A stretch of 64,000 nucleotides of DNA, from NCBI RefSeq assembly GCF_900101815.1, contig NZ_FNAO01000003.1:310001-374000 (forward strand), written 5' to 3'. This DNA is from Pricia antarctica. Lineage in GTDB: Bacteria; Bacteroidota; Bacteroidia; Flavobacteriales; Flavobacteriaceae. The notes below the pieces were generated by a model, which ran no database searches, had not been told where the DNA came from, and worked only from the letters and a program-made list of their open reading frames with translations. This document shows positions 62,663 to 64,000 of this stretch, piece by piece; positions within the stretch are counted from its first letter, which is position 1, and the number at the start of each line of letters is the position of its first letter. Both the position numbers and the translations under genes were made by a program.

Positions 62663-63337
62663 TTATTTTTTCTTCTTTTGAAGGATAAAATCCTTTAAAT
62701 AATAGGGTTCGAAGTAGGCGACATTTTCAAATTCGCCTGTTTCGAATTTTTTATGGGATAAGGTTGCCATTTCCCTTGCGGAGGGCACGACGGAGGTATC
62801 GAAGCTAAAATGGGGATGCTGCAAAAGTTCCTTGCATTTCTCGGCCCCGCTCCCAAGGATTGTCACCTTCCCTTTTTCAACAAACTCCAAAAAAGAATTT
62901 CCGTCGATAACTTCGGCCTTGGTTTCCCTGATTTGGATTATGTCTTGGTCGAATACGGCGGAATAGACCTCCATTCGTCGGGCGTCTAAAACGGGAATTA
63001 AATAATCGGCCGCCGATGCCTTCGCTTGATAGGCCATACTTTCCAAAGTAGGAATCGAAATCAAGGGCACCTCCAAGGAAAAACATAATCCTTTGGCTGC
63101 GGACACCCCTATACGTAGCCCTGTATAAGATCCTGGGCCTTTACTGACCGCTATGGCATCGACATCGGAAAGCTCAAGCTCGGCCTCCTTTAAAACCGCC
63201 TGAATAAAAATATGCAATTGTTCGGAATGGGAATAGTTGGGCGTATCATGCTCTTTGATGGCCAGGAGTTTTCCATCTTTGGCTATACTAACCGAACAGT
63301 TTGTGGTGGCGGTCTCTAGGTTTATGATTGTGGGCAT
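62663..63337 (-). CDS. tsaB: tRNA threonylcarbamoyladenosine synthesis protein TsaB
   Basis: A 224-residue TsaB. ASKHA-fold features: INLETATTNCSVSI at the N-terminus and VSKGPGSYTGLRIGVSAAKGL (about residues 63-83). TsaB dimerises with TsaD for t6A37 formation on tRNAs reading ANN codons. It lies 40 bp downstream of a TolC-family gene on the same strand, with a CCTGCAAGG repeat fragment between them. Confidence 0.95.
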   Translation of the reverse strand: MPTIINLETATTNCSVSIAKDGKLLAIKEHDTPNYSHSEQLHIFIQAVLKEAELELSDVDAIAVSKGPGSYTGLRIGVSAAKGLCFSLEVPLISIPTLESMAYQAKASAADYLIPVLDARRMEVYSAVFDQDIIQIRETKAEVIDGNSFLEFVEKGKVTILGSGAEKCKELLQHPHFSFDTSVVPSAREMATLSHKKFETGEFENVAYFEPYYLKDFILQKKKK

Positions 63338-63377
63338 AATTGAATGAATTGGTCAATGACCTGCAAGGTTTTTCGTA

Positions 63378-64000
63378 TCAATTCAAATCGATCGGCACGC
63401 CAAAATAGAATTCAAGCACCTTGATCCTGAAAATATAGTCGTATTTGGTACGGACGACCTCGGCTTCGGCGTCTTCTACTCGGGACTGTGCCTGACTGAA
63501 ATCAAAAGCGTTCATCAGACCCACATCGTAACGCTCTTTGGAATAGTCATAGGCCAAGCGTCTCGCATCGGCCGTCTTTTGAGCGGCATAATAGGCTTTT
63601 GAAAAACTTTTAACATCGACGTAAGCTTGGTTGATGTTTGTCTCCAGATCCAATTTGTCCTGCTCCAGCTGGACTTCCGCTTTTCGAACGTTGATTTGTG
63701 CCCGTTTCACATTGTTCCTTACACTGAAACCGTTGAAGATGGGAATGTTCAATTGGGCGCCGTAGGAGATTCCGTCGTTCAGCCAAAGTTGATTGCCAAA
63801 ACTTTCGGCTTCCAACATCCCTGTAATATTGTTAAACCGTTCTTGATCGGAATAGCGGGTATTGTAATTGAAAAATGCACCTAAAGTGGGGTATTTTGCA
63901 CCTTTGGCTATGGCAAGGTCTTTCACTGCCAAATCGATATAGGAATTTGATAATTTAATATCGTTCCGAAAGGTCAAGGCCTTGGCAAAAATTTCCTTGG
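63378..64000 (-). CDS. TolC-family outer-membrane efflux protein (3' part)
   Basis: The gene enters from the right edge; the stop is at 63378-63380. The visible 207 residues are the second half of a TolC-like protein: a long helical region (VRNNVKRAQINVRKAEVQLEQDKLDLETNINQAYVDVKSF…AQKTADARRLAYDYSKERYDVGLMNAFDFSQAQSRVEDAEAEV) and a beta-rich insertion (about FFNYNTRYSD…QLNIPIFNGF). It would form the outer-membrane channel of a tripartite exporter; other components would lie outside the window. Confidence 0.92.
   Translation of the reverse strand, partial: KEIFAKALTFRNDIKLSNSYIDLAVKDLAIAKGAKYPTLGAFFNYNTRYSDQERFNNITGMLEAESFGNQLWLNDGISYGAQLNIPIFNGFSVRNNVKRAQINVRKAEVQLEQDKLDLETNINQAYVDVKSFSKAYYAAQKTADARRLAYDYSKERYDVGLMNAFDFSQAQSRVEDAEAEVVRTKYDYIFRIKVLEFYFGVPIDLN

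Noticed and set aside
5-63990. CRISPR arrays or cas genes
   Set aside because: No set of ~25-40-bp repeats with regular spacers was seen; the only tandem arrays have 7- and 8-bp units without spacers, and no Cas-like protein is encoded.

Overview
The window is chromosomal DNA from a member of the Bacteroidota, most likely a marine Flavobacteriaceae. The evidence is type IX secretion (T9SS) proteins with type A and type B sorting domains, PorP/SprF partners, a FolK–deoxynucleoside kinase fusion, an AsmA-like protein, Bacteroidota-type promoters (TTTG / TAnnTTTG) and few Shine-Dalgarno sites. Genus cannot be settled from the sequence alone.

1–15.6 kb is ordinary core genome: the 3' end of clpX, an alpha/beta hydrolase, a GH3-like enzyme, a DUF2797 protein, an NADP-dependent oxidoreductase, an AsmA-like protein, a queuosine-precursor transporter behind sppA, folK-dNK, a TrmH-type methyltransferase and mutS. 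Convergent gene junctions here carry short tandem repeats and hairpins. tRNA-Gly(GCC) and tRNA-Leu(TAA) follow.

16.0–29.6 kb is a 13.6-kb integrated mobilizable element in the 3' half of tRNA-Leu. It is bounded by perfect 54-bp direct repeats (15997–16050 and 29552–29605). A tyrosine recombinase sits at the right end. A MobC/relaxase pair, an excisionase-like HTH protein, a strong palindrome and small accessory genes lie on the left. The cargo is a three-gene surface block: a T9SS-sorted small protein, a predicted outer-membrane protein and a 1335-residue fibrous adhesin-like protein. A truncated second copy of the adhesin's 5' end and a frameshifted TonB-receptor tail show that the cargo has been rearranged.

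29.6–42.7 kb is a sulfur and redox island: SulP transporter, rhodanese, ArsR–thioredoxin-like–OsmC–permease operon, sterol-desaturase-like protein, persulfide-dioxygenase/rhodanese fusion, Dps, amino-acid permease, exported methyltransferase and a DoxX–DsrE–TlpA operon. Five copies of a perfect palindrome GTAAC-N4-GTTAC occur only here. In each case a -7 promoter box starts exactly 29.5 bp from the palindrome centre; four boxes fit the consensus well and one fits poorly. This looks like a class-II activator regulon of an unidentified Crp/Fnr-type regulator. The island is decaying: fragments of an MBL hydrolase, an Asp/Glu racemase, an FmdE-like protein, a 5'-nucleotidase/SoxB-like phosphatase and a YeeE/YedE-like transporter lie between intact genes.

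42.7–64 kb returns to core functions: sbcC-sbcD, a SanA-like protein, an Nramp-like transporter lacking canonical metal ligands, a T9SS adhesin locus (type B-sorted protein, PorP/SprF, OmpA-family protein), fabD, a gamma-carbonic-anhydrase-like protein, a LytTR relic, a second PorP/SprF protein, a NifU-domain protein, dodecin, an MscS channel, tsaB and the 3' end of a TolC-family gene.
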